Source: Lytechinus pictus | Lineage: Eukaryota > Echinodermata > Echinoidea > Temnopleuroida > Toxopneustidae | Assembly (NCBI RefSeq): GCF_037042905.1 | Contig: NC_087247.1 | Coordinates: forward strand, 76,244,420-76,308,419 | Length of the DNA stretch: 64,000 nt | Reading direction: 5' to 3' | In this document: piece by piece, positions 24,088 through 32,954 of the stretch | Numbering within the stretch: the stretch's first letter is position 1 | How the letters are laid out: each line of letters starts with the position of its first letter | The notes under the pieces: model-generated | The model's input: only the letters and a program-made list of their open reading frames with translations | Database searches by the model: none | Told to the model about the DNA's origin: nothing | Translations under genes and position numbers: made by a program

Positions 24088-24104
24088 TCCTCCCGCCCCT
24101 CCGG
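24088..24104 (-). other. Polypurine tract of the BEL/Pao element
   Basis: On the minus strand GGAGGGGCGGGAGGA lies directly against the LTR start TGTTTCG. This is the plus-strand priming site. Confidence 0.8.
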
Positions 24105-24243
24105 AAGAGGAGACCTTTTGAAAACTTGAAATTTCTCAAACAAATATATCATATGACATGCAAATGAATAAATACATGTATAACATATCAATAATTTTCA
24201 ACGAATTCAGCTGAAATGAACGTTCAGTCTCAAAGTCTTTAAT

Positions 24244-27200
24244 TTAGTCAATATAACCTTCTGTTGGGTAGATAACCGCTAGTTTTGTAATGGGTCTACG
24301 ATACTCTCCGGAAACAGTTTTTAGCTTCACATTTCGAACTTTACCATCAGGTCCCGGATAAACCTGAATGATTCTTGCTATAGTCCACTTTCCACGAATT
24401 GCATTGCTCTCTGCAGTCATTACGACGTCACCAACTCTAACGTTCCTTCGATCCGTGTTCCACTTTCTACATGGTACTAGAAGTGGTAGGACGTTTTGAG
24501 ACCACTGCTTCCAAAATGAATCCACTATTTGCTGGACAAATTCTACGCGATCGCGAGGATTCTTTGTTTGCTTAAATGGACCCTGGGGAACATTTCTAGA
24601 AGACCTACCTAACAACATATCATTTGGACACAAATAATTTCCATCATCTGGGTCATTGCATTTCCGTCCTATCGGTCTCTCATTCATAAGATTAGCTACT
24701 TCAAGAAAGCATGTATACAACTCAAATGGTGTGAGCACTTGCTCACCAATTGCTTTTTTGATTGATATTTTGGCACTTTTAACAAGAGATTCAGCGCACC
24801 CATTTTGGTGGGGTGCATTAGGGGTGATGAACTTCCACTGTATCCCCTTATCTGCACAGAAATCTTTGAGCTCATCTTCACTCCATCCCGATATCATCTC
24901 GCGAAGTTCGCGTTGAGCTCCCACAAATTGAGTTCCATTGTCGCTAAGGATCTGAGCTGGTCGTCCCCTCACTGCTAAGAATCTCCTTAGGACTTGGAGA
25001 AATTCCATTGTTGAACAATCTGTTGCGATTTCCAGATGAACGGCACGCGTATTTAGACATGTAAAGATTACACCATAATGTTTGGCCCTCTTATTACGAC
25101 CAACCTTTACTTGAAAGGGGCCAAAATAGTCACAGGAGGTGTAATGAAATGGTGGAGTGTGAGGTGCGACACGACTACTGGGTAAATCAGCCATCTTCTG
25201 GGTCTCACGCTTACATTCTGTTGACCTGCATTTAACACAGCGATGCTTGACGGTTTTCGCCAAACGATGTCCTTGTAAGATCCAAAACTTGCGTCTCGCC
25301 TTGGCGGTTGTCGTCTCAATACCTGGGTGTCCAATCTCATGAATGTGACGTGTGAAAAGAAGAGCTATGTGATGGGAACCTGGGAGCAGAGCTGGATGTT
25401 TAGATTCATATGATGTTACTAAGTTCTCAACTCTTCCTCCTACTCTGATTACTCCTTCGTTGTCAACGAAAGGGGTAAGGGTTCTGAACTCTCCTCTCTC
25501 AAATCTGCTTTTCAGACCCCTTTGCGCTTCCTTTGTCCAATATAGCTCAGCTTTCTTCAACTCTGCTGGGGCTAACGTCACATCAGCATCTGGCATGGAT
25601 TCTTTCTTGAGCTTTGACTTAAGAATCCGCACAAATCTGAAAACGTAGGCAGTCACTCTTACTAACTTTCGCCAACTTGAGAAACGTTCAGATTCGATGG
25701 GGGCAACTGACACGTTGACAACTAATACCTTCTGATTCGTCTTTCGTCTCTCTAGATTCTCAAGACTCTGATCAATATTCACCTTGTCTACTGGCCACTC
25801 TGTTTCGTCAACATGCAGGAATCTAGGACCGCACTTCCATTCATTCATAAGGTCGTTTACTGCAATTCCTCTTGACACTTTGTCTGCTGGGTTATCTTCA
25901 CCAGGTATATGTTTCCAGCTTGAGGGATCAGTGAGAGTCTGAATCTCCCCTATTCTGCTTGACACAAAAGGCTTATATATCCTGGCCGAAGACTTGATCC
26001 ACTGTAGAGTTATCATGCTGTCGGTGAAGAGCATCACTTTCTCAACCTCTAATCTCATCTCTTCAGTGATCGACTTGTACAGTCTGGCAGCTAATACGGC
26101 GGCTTGTAGCTCCAATCTGGGTATTGTCAATGTCTTTAATGGTGCTACCTTTGACTTGGATGCAACAAAGCGAGTCTCGAACTTGCCATCTCCGGTTTGC
26201 CACCTTAGATATGCACATGCACCGTATGCATTTTCTGATGCATCAGAGAAAATGCACAACACTGGTTTACCTTGAGCTTCAGGAGGTGTTAGACATCTTT
26301 CGAGAGATACTTCATTCAATCCTTTCATTTCCTCGAACAGAAGCCTCCAGTCCGCATCTTCCTTTTCAGTAAGAGGGTCGTCCCAGTTGTAGCCTCTTTG
26401 CCACAATTTCTGCATCCCTATCTTGGCTCTAACAATCACTGGGGCAGCAAATCCTATGGGATCAAATATGTGGGCGATTTGACAGAGGATTTTCCTCTTA
26501 GTTAATCTTTCTTGACACTCTCCATCTATTCTTGAATTCAGTACACTGTCTCTAAGCTTTACTTTGTATGAGAAGGTGTCATTTTCTCTGTCCCAAACTA
26601 CTCCTAGGACCTTCTCCTCAGCTATGTCATCTAGTAATTTCATCTTTCCTTGGGTGAGGTCTCCCACATCAGATTCATTGGAAATCCACCCTTTAACTTT
26701 GAAGCCTCCGTCATTTAACACTTCATCTATCTCTGCACTTAGTTTCCTGGCTTCATCTACAGTCTGTACAGAGTCGCAAATGTCATCCATATACACATTC
26801 CTTTTCAAAACAGAAGCAGCATGAGGATGTGTACACTCTCCTTGTTCTGCTGTAAGCTTCAGAGCAGTCTGGGCGATTGCTGGTGCTGGTTTGTCACCGA
26901 AAGTGACAACCTTCATCATGTAGACATCAGGTTCTCTGTTCCCATCCAGGTCTCTCCATAAGAACCTATGGACATGTTGATCTATCTCTGGGATTGACAC
27001 ACGATGGTACATCTTAGAGATATCCCCACATAAGGCCACTTCATTTTCCCTGAATCTCAGGAGCACTCCGACCAAACTGTTCAAGAGATCAGGACCTTTC
27101 ATCCAGTATTCATTTAACCGATGACCTTGGTAAGATGCAGAAGAATTAAAAACAATTCTGATAGGGGTGCTCTTTTTTTCTGGTCTTACAATAGCATGAT

Positions 27201-29280
27201 GTGATATGTAATGAACTGGTCCTTCATACTTCTCGATGTCTGCTGCTGTGAGTTTCTTAGCAAACCCCATTTCTTCCAGTTCATGGATTTGCTTGTTGTA
27301 AGCTTCTGCGTGCTCTGGGTTTCTAGAAAGTCTTTTTTCAGTTGACTCAAGGATTTTCACTGCTTGACTCTTATTATCTGGGAGTTCATTAGGATCCCTT
27401 TGCCATGGATAACCTATTTCCCACTGCTTTCCTTTCTTCTGTGAAGAAGCTCTGATGATCTCTTCCTCTTTCTGTTCATCAAGGGTTAACTTAGTCTCTT
27501 GGCACTGACAACTTACACCTTGAGATTCCATTCGCCAAAATTCTGACAAATCTGGACTCTGAACTGCTACGTGAAGGACATTGACACACATGGTTCGCTT
27601 CTCTGTGGCACCAAAGATTACCCATCCTAATGGAGTTTTTCTTGCTATGCAGTTACCTCTCTTCTTTAGTTTACCACCTACTATGTATCTTGGATGATCT
27701 ATTCCAATCAAGATCTCCACTGGTCCATTATCTCTGTTCAGGTTAGGGATATCAAATTGATCTTTGAGGTCTTTCAGACTAACAGCTTCTTCCTCTGTTA
27801 TTGAAGGTACGCCGACAACTTCAATAATCTGGTGTTTCTTGGTTGTGTTTGCTTCTCTAATCGGCACTCTATATCTGAAAGTCTCTAACTCTTCTTCATC
27901 TTCGCCAAGCTTCTTTATTGTGATGCTCGTTTTGGTGCCTTTCAACTGGAGTCTCTCGGCGAGTGAATTTTTTATCAAACTAACTTGTGAGCCGCTATCT
28001 AACAGGACATTTGCTCTGGTATCACTGTCAATGTCTATGGATAAGATTGGCAGCAACGATGCTCCAACTGTAGTCGCAACGTTAATGTCATTTTTACTGC
28101 TCTCATTTTCCATCTGTTGACTCGCTTCAAAGTGCAACAAAGGATGGTGATAGTAAGTGCACCCGTGCTCTGAACATTTCTGCCTTCTCCTACAGTTTGC
28201 CATGTAGTGGTTTTTCCCTGCTTTCTTTAGGCAGCTAAAGCAGCATCTATTTTCCTTGAAGAACTTCAGTCTTTCTGGGGCAGCCATGGAGATTATACGC
28301 TTACACTGATCTACCCAGTGCTCATCAGTCTTGCAATGCCAGCAGCGATGTTGTCTCTGAGCTCTGTCTCGTGGCTGCTCTGCATGGTATCTATCACTAT
28401 GGTCTGGTTTGCTCTTTTCTTTGTATGACAAATGATGAACATTTGCAGACTTTCCTTCACTTTGCATCTGTGATCTCAATGGTGCTGAAGCTCTCATCCT
28501 AGCTTTCATTTCCAGGTTCAGCCATGTCAACAAAGTTTCAAAGCTTGCAGCTTGCTTCTCTGATTCTTGGTATCTAAACCAATTCTTCCTATCAACTGCG
28601 CACAATTTTCTCTCTATGGTTGCTAACATGTGACTGTTGTCCATGTCACCCTTCTTTCCAACTAGCTTAAGGATGTTATAGCTTCTTCTCACAAGGTTGA
28701 CAAACTCACAAAATTTGTTGTCTTCGTTCTCTTTCAGTGGTTTGAATTTGCTCAGGTCATTGATTATTGTATCAGCAACAATTCTAGCATCTCCATACAT
28801 GGAATCTAATAGATCCCAGGCAGCATCATAATCCTGACCTATGCCTTGGATTAAGTCGTGTGCACGGCCAACGAGACAGCTTCTCAGGATTGTCATTGCA
28901 TCACGTTTTCCATAACGCGAATCAACCATGTGAACGAAGTCTGATCTGAATATCTCATAGTCCCGAACATCTCCAGCAAACTTGGGTAACTTCGGCTTCT
29001 CCACCTTAAAACTGCATCTAGCATCTGACATACCTGGAGAAGTGTCTCGGTTTTGCAGTGGAGGGGGATACAAGATTGCCGATTCTGGAGGTATAGGAGA
29101 CCCTCCCTGCATTGGCGGCATCTCTGACTGTGGTAGTACTTGTTCTGTTGGCGTCTTGACTCCTGAGCTGGTTTGAGAACAGTAATCTGTAACCTCTATC
29201 TGCAATTTCAGGAATTCTTTCTGGCAATCACCCATCCACTGTTCCTCTATCTCAAACTCAGCATCATCATCAATAGTCAT
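24244..29280 (-). CDS. BEL/Pao Gag-Pol polyprotein (main frame, 1678 codons)
   Basis: Encodes particle, protease, reverse transcriptase, RNase H and integrase as one chain. In order: a gag region of the DUF1759 type at about residues 90-235 (KLPKFAGDVRDYEIFRSDF), Cys/His knuckles starting CWHC at 313, an aspartic protease with D428 (LLDSGSQVSL), reverse transcriptase with YMDD at 830-833, RNase H acidic residues D1013 (FSDAS) and D1087 (FTDSM), an integrase zinc module from H1314/H1318 (HEIGHPG) to CVKC, a DDE triad D1384, D1447 and E1497 (DYFGPF, SDNGTQF, CAESLV), and a C-terminal DUF5641-like domain (GDVVMTAES...). No internal stop. The real start is probably the ATG at 29467, because the upstream segment 29341-29467 reads as the normal BEL N-terminus but is one base out of frame. 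All catalytic motifs appear intact. Confidence 0.95.
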   Translation of the reverse strand: MTIDDDAEFEIEEQWMGDCQKEFLKLQIEVTDYCSQTSSGVKTPTEQVLPQSEMPPMQGGSPIPPESAILYPPPLQNRDTSPGMSDARCSFKVEKPKLPKFAGDVRDYEIFRSDFVHMVDSRYGKRDAMTILRSCLVGRAHDLIQGIGQDYDAAWDLLDSMYGDARIVADTIINDLSKFKPLKENEDNKFCEFVNLVRRSYNILKLVGKKGDMDNSHMLATIERKLCAVDRKNWFRYQESEKQAASFETLLTWLNLEMKARMRASAPLRSQMQSEGKSANVHHLSYKEKSKPDHSDRYHAEQPRDRAQRQHRCWHCKTDEHWVDQCKRIISMAAPERLKFFKENRCCFSCLKKAGKNHYMANCRRRQKCSEHGCTYYHHPLLHFEASQQMENESSKNDINVATTVGASLLPILSIDIDSDTRANVLLDSGSQVSLIKNSLAERLQLKGTKTSITIKKLGEDEEELETFRYRVPIREANTTKKHQIIEVVGVPSITEEEAVSLKDLKDQFDIPNLNRDNGPVEILIGIDHPRYIVGGKLKKRGNCIARKTPLGWVIFGATEKRTMCVNVLHVAVQSPDLSEFWRMESQGVSCQCQETKLTLDEQKEEEIIRASSQKKGKQWEIGYPWQRDPNELPDNKSQAVKILESTEKRLSRNPEHAEAYNKQIHELEEMGFAKKLTAADIEKYEGPVHYISHHAIVRPEKKSTPIRIVFNSSASYQGHRLNEYWMKGPDLLNSLVGVLLRFRENEVALCGDISKMYHRVSIPEIDQHVHRFLWRDLDGNREPDVYMMKVVTFGDKPAPAIAQTALKLTAEQGECTHPHAASVLKRNVYMDDICDSVQTVDEARKLSAEIDEVLNDGGFKVKGWISNESDVGDLTQGKMKLLDDIAEEKVLGVVWDRENDTFSYKVKLRDSVLNSRIDGECQERLTKRKILCQIAHIFDPIGFAAPVIVRAKIGMQKLWQRGYNWDDPLTEKEDADWRLLFEEMKGLNEVSLERCLTPPEAQGKPVLCIFSDASENAYGACAYLRWQTGDGKFETRFVASKSKVAPLKTLTIPRLELQAAVLAARLYKSITEEMRLEVEKVMLFTDSMITLQWIKSSARIYKPFVSSRIGEIQTLTDPSSWKHIPGEDNPADKVSRGIAVNDLMNEWKCGPRFLHVDETEWPVDKVNIDQSLENLERRKTNQKVLVVNVSVAPIESERFSSWRKLVRVTAYVFRFVRILKSKLKKESMPDADVTLAPAELKKAELYWTKEAQRGLKSRFERGEFRTLTPFVDNEGVIRVGGRVENLVTSYESKHPALLPGSHHIALLFTRHIHEIGHPGIETTTAKARRKFWILQGHRLAKTVKHRCVKCRSTECKRETQKMADLPSSRVAPHTPPFHYTSCDYFGPFQVKVGRNKRAKHYGVIFTCLNTRAVHLEIATDCSTMEFLQVLRRFLAVRGRPAQILSDNGTQFVGAQRELREMISGWSEDELKDFCADKGIQWKFITPNAPHQNGCAESLVKSAKISIKKAIGEQVLTPFELYTCFLEVANLMNERPIGRKCNDPDDGNYLCPNDMLLGRSSRNVPQGPFKQTKNPRDRVEFVQQIVDSFWKQWSQNVLPLLVPCRKWNTDRRNVRVGDVVMTAESNAIRGKWTIARIIQVYPGPDGKVRNVKLKTVSGEYRRPITKLAVIYPTEGYID

Positions 29281-29340
29281 AGTAAAGTTCTCATGGGTTT
29301 CTTGTAGGTCTCCATATGCTTGCTCAAACTTGCTATATAT

Positions 29341-29467
29341 ATGCAGACTGAATTTCTGGCACTTCTCTGCTATTATTAAGCAAAATCTGAAGACCGTTAC
29401 TGTGTCTGGTGAGCCTGGCTTTCGCTCCCCTTCTCTTGAGTTTCAGCGACTTCTTGTCCTCCGCCAT
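29341..29467 (-). CDS. N-terminal segment of BEL/Pao gag, shifted one base from the main frame
   Basis: On the minus strand ATG at 29465-29467 begins MAEDKKSLKLKRRGAKARLT and runs about 42 codons into the TATATATA run near 29335-29345, where it meets a stop. Just past the run the other frame reads SKFEQAYGDLQETHENF straight into the main ORF. Length change of a dinucleotide tract is the simplest cause. It could also be a sequencing error in the run. Confidence 0.8.
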
Positions 29468-29507
29468 CGTAGTAACAACTCAGCGAAGTTCCACCAGAAA
29501 TTGAATA

Positions 29508-30672
29508 TGGTTTATGGTTTATGAAGAACAAAAAATTCAATCTGTAAAGAACAAACAATTGAACCGGAAATTAGACTATTTTGTCTAGATTAAATCACAC
29601 TTTGAATAGTACTTTCTCAAAATAAATGATGAACCTGAATAAAACATCAAACCATGTCTCTATGTGTGATTATTGACTTTTGACAGCTCTATCTTAACTT
29701 GCAAAAGGACCATAAAATTATCAGTAGTAATCATAATTATCTTCATGAAATATCTGCATTATTTTCCTAGCAAATATTCAAGAAAAAGCTACATCAGTAA
29801 TCCTTTTGGTGTTTGCACTGGAAAATAAATCTCCAGGAAAATACAATAAATTCAACTTGAATTTAAGTATAAATATTTCACTTGACAAATTGTAAATCCT
29901 ACTCAAAACAACTCTTTAAAAGTTTGCTTAAATTCCTTTGACTAGCCACATTAAATTGCTTTGGTCTAGTTTGATTCATAATACACAGTTATTTTATCAA
30001 TCTGAAATGCTTCTATAATATCTCTGTCAATAATATTCCATAGATATATAAGCTTTCATAAACCCTGGACATTACTACTCATTGCTTTATATAAACAATG
30101 CAAATTTAGTGCTAACTTCAGTTTTGGTTTCATGTCCCAAATCTACGTAGCTTACATATCCAAAGAAACTAATGTGATTTCTAAAATAATTATCATCAAA
30201 ATAATTTCTCCTCAACTCAATTATTTCTTTCCGTTCTCCTTTTCCTTGACAAGTATAAAACAATGAATTTTATACCTTTTTTTCATACAAGACATGTCGC
30301 ATTCTGTTATCTATACGGCGACCTCACAGTATGCAAAATTTATGCAAATGAACATTTAACCACGTGAAGGTTTTCTTCATTTTCAATTTTACATTTTAGA
30401 TAATTGGCTCAGAAAACCTTTTAAAACAATATTTAAGCACACTTACTTCTTTGGCAGGAACTACGAACTTTGTTTTACATAATACTTGTTGGACAAGCTT
30501 CATCCTAGACGGAATCTGCTACTTTGGAGAAATTTCAAGCATTCGGTCGAAACTTGTTGCTCGATGTTTTATGACATGTTTCGAAGCTGAAATTTTAGGC
30601 TGAAACCGATTTTTACCTATAAACATATATTATGGTATCTGCAACAAATAAATAGTTTCGATCATCGAAACA
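29508..30672 (-). repeat. 5' LTR of the BEL/Pao element
   Basis: Upstream LTR in the minus orientation. The primer-binding region would start just inside at 29507. TGGTGGAACTTCGCTGAG (minus strand, 29473-29495) is the best candidate, but I cannot assign a tRNA. Confidence 0.9.
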
Positions 30673-31868
30673 CTTTCATTAAACCACGGTTAAAATATGG
30701 TTATATATAACAATCATTTTCAAACTATCATAAAACCATGGTTAAAATCATGGTGTATAACCGTCGTTTTCAACCTTGGTAAAACGGAAATTTAACCATG
30801 ATTTTGTAACCACCGTTTTTACACTTTCATTAAACCACGGTTAAAACCATAATTATATAACCATCATTTTCAAACTATCATAAAACCATGGTTAAAATCA
30901 TGGGTGTATAACCGTCGTTTTCAACCATGGTAAAACGGAAATTTAACCATGGTATTGTAACTTTTACACTTTCATTAAACCACGGTTAAAACCATGGTTA
31001 TATAACCATCATTTTCAAACTATCATAAAACCATGGTTAAAATCATGGTGTATATAACCGTCGTTTTCAACCATGGTAAAACAGAAATTTAACCATGGTA
31101 TTCTAACCACTGTTTTTACACTTTCATTAAACCACGGTTAAAACCATGGTTATATAACCATCATTTTCAAACAATCCTAAAACCATGGTTAAAATCATGG
31201 TGTATAACCGTCGTTTTCAACCTTGGTGAAACGGAAATTTAACCATGGTTTTGTAACCACTGTTTTTACACTCTCATTAAACCACGGTTAAAACCATGGT
31301 TATATAACCATCATTTTCAAACTATCTTAAAACCATGGTTAAAATCATGGTGTATAACCGTCGTTTTCAACCTTGGTAAAACGGAATTTTAACCATGGTA
31401 TTATAAATACTGTTTTTATGCTATCATAAAACCATGGTTTAAATCATGGTTTTATAACATTGATTTCCAACCTTAGTAGAACGGGAGTTAAACCAAGGTT
31501 TCATAACCATTGTTTTTATACTACTGTGAAACCATGGTTACAACCATGGTTAAATTACTATGGTTTTTTTCACCAAAGTAGAACGATGATTTTGTCATGG
31601 TTTTATAACTATTGTTTTTTAACTTTCTTAAAACTGTGGTATAATGATGGTTTTTATAACCATGGTTTTAAAATCGTCATAAAATGACATTTTTATCATG
31701 TTATTATAACTATGGTATTTTAACAATGGTATTACCACACTTCCGCCACACATTTACCTTGGTTATGAATTTAAAACCATGGACTACCATCGATCCATTG
31801 TAAAACCGCCCCTAACCATGGTTATACCATGATTACGGTTGTAAAACCATGGTTTTTTTTTATAAGGG
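30673..31868. repeat. 150-bp tandem array, right arm of element A (part 2), and terminus
   Basis: Continues the array cut by the BEL element (units at about 30673, 30823, 30970, 31120 and 31270). It grades into more diverged CCATGGTT-rich sequence and ends AAACCATGGTTTTTTTTTAT followed by AAGGG, the inverted counterpart of the left terminus at 8054. Confidence 0.8.
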
Positions 31869-31873
31869 TTGAG

Positions 31874-31925
31874 TTACCGTAAGTAACGGTGTATTAACCG
31901 CACCCGTGTATAAACCGCACCCCCA

Positions 31926-31978
<53 letters not shown>

Positions 31979-32954
31979 TCACATTTACATGCATATTTGA
32001 GGTACGAAGAAACAAAAACTAAGTTAAAGATTTCAAAGTATTCAAAGAGATTACCAGTATGCAGAAATCTGCTGTTCTTGATCAATTCATCTACAAATGT
32101 TAGCAAGAAAGAAAGGTCCCGCCAATATTGGCAATTTACACACTCACTCACCTCACAGTCACAGTGTACACACACACAGCACTGCCTTTCTTGTACATGT
32201 ACATTTCAAACTTCGATACGGTACCACTACCAGTACATCTTATCAAATTGTGATCTGTGTCTTTCACATTTCTTGCATCACAACCTCACAATCACTTTTA
32301 GAATTTGTCTAGCATTCGATGTCTTAGCATGAATTTTGGATACGGGATTACAGGAAGGTTCAAGAAACAAAGAAATTTGTATTTTTTCCAGTTGTTTGAC
32401 GGCTTCGTGCCGTCTCTATCGTGCGTGGTGCACGGTGTACATGGTATCTTATGAAAAGCAAACAGGAAAGAAAAAAATAAGCTGGCGCGAAACGGGACTT
32501 TGAGGGGTTAAATTAAATGAATAGCGCCAGCTTAAGTCGCACTAAAACCAAAATACAACGCAAGCTAGCTCTTGGCTCTCGCTCAGCTGTGACAAATTAT
32601 TACCGAGAATGCTTGGCGTCTCTATGAACTTAGCCAGGGAACTTCGCTGCTTTGAATCGAGAATAAAGTCGAAATTAGTGTCATGAAGGTGGGTGCATTT
32701 GTTACGACAGTATTTGATCATAAGATCATAATAATCGCTACCCATTACCCGCGGCTCATACCCCTCTAAACGACATTGCACTGGGCGGCTACGGCCGGCC
32801 ACTCGATGTGTTGTGAACTGGCAGACTTCTTACATGTTCGGGAGTGGCTACGCGGGCGGGCTCAGACCCGTCACCGTGTATAAACCGCACCCCCGACTTT
32901 TGCTTATATCCCGCCGAGAAAAAGGTGCGGTTAATACACCGTTACTTACGGTAA
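31874..32954. mobile_element. Small element with perfect 31-bp inverted ends
   Basis: The left end begins TTACCGTAAGTAACGGTGT and the 31-bp match to the right end is exact. A further GTGTATAAACCGCACCCCC word occurs in direct orientation inside each end (31911 and 32875). About 40 A's lie at 31937-31976. The adjoining GTTGAG (left) and GTTAG (right) could be a damaged duplication. It is 1081 bp and too small for a transposase. Half of it looks like captured non-repeat sequence. Confidence 0.75.
32542..32802 (-). CDS. Hypothetical 86-codon ORF inside the small element
   Basis: Begins MAGRSRPVQCRLEGYEPRVM and ends ...ACVVFWF. Its base composition is higher in GC than its surroundings and it has no low-complexity sequence. 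No family recognised, no clear splice sites. It may be a host exon captured by the element, or chance. Confidence 0.2.
   Translation of the reverse strand: MAGRSRPVQCRLEGYEPRVMGSDYYDLMIKYCRNKCTHLHDTNFDFILDSKQRSSLAKFIETPSILGNNLSQLSESQELACVVFWF

Larger units (their letters stand above)
22923..30672 (-). mobile_element. BEL/Pao LTR retrotransposon, nearly intact, very young
   Basis: 7750 bp, read on the minus strand. The LTRs at 22923-24087 and 29508-30672 are each 1165 bp and look identical wherever I compared them. The ends are TGTTTCG...AAACCA on the coding strand. CTTTC is duplicated at 22918-22922 and 30673-30677. The uninterrupted target sequence is visible in neighbouring 150-bp units (ACACTTTCATTAAACC). 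It contains a gag start, one long Gag-Pol frame and a polypurine tract in the expected order. The single visible defect is a one-base frame difference in a TA run near 29340. Confidence 0.95.
8054..31868. mobile_element. Giant palindromic-array element A (AACCATGGTT type) inserted in the 3' LTR
   Basis: The left end reads CCCTTGTAAAAAAAAACCAT. The right end read backwards gives CCCTTATAAAAAAAAACCAT, so the termini are inverted repeats. Both arms consist of dense AACCATGGTT-like motifs (left 8054-10120 and 10740-10925; right 21830-22922 and 30673-31868). AGCTCTC occurs just outside the left end (8045-8051) and again at 32958-32964 beyond the neighbouring small element, consistent with a target-site duplication. 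The central 10.9 kb holds other elements and two broken exons. The plan recalls foldback/TU elements described in sea urchins, but that comparison is from memory. It could also be several adjacent insertions rather than one. Confidence 0.6.

Noticed and set aside
22923-30672. An endogenous vertebrate-type retrovirus
   Set aside because: Domain order, DUF1759/DUF1758-type gag-protease and DUF5641-like C-terminus are those of BEL/Pao retrotransposons. No envelope gene.
31937-31976. Poly-A run as the tail of a retroposed gene
   Set aside because: It lies inside an element with perfect inverted ends, with no coding sequence or duplication adjoining the run.
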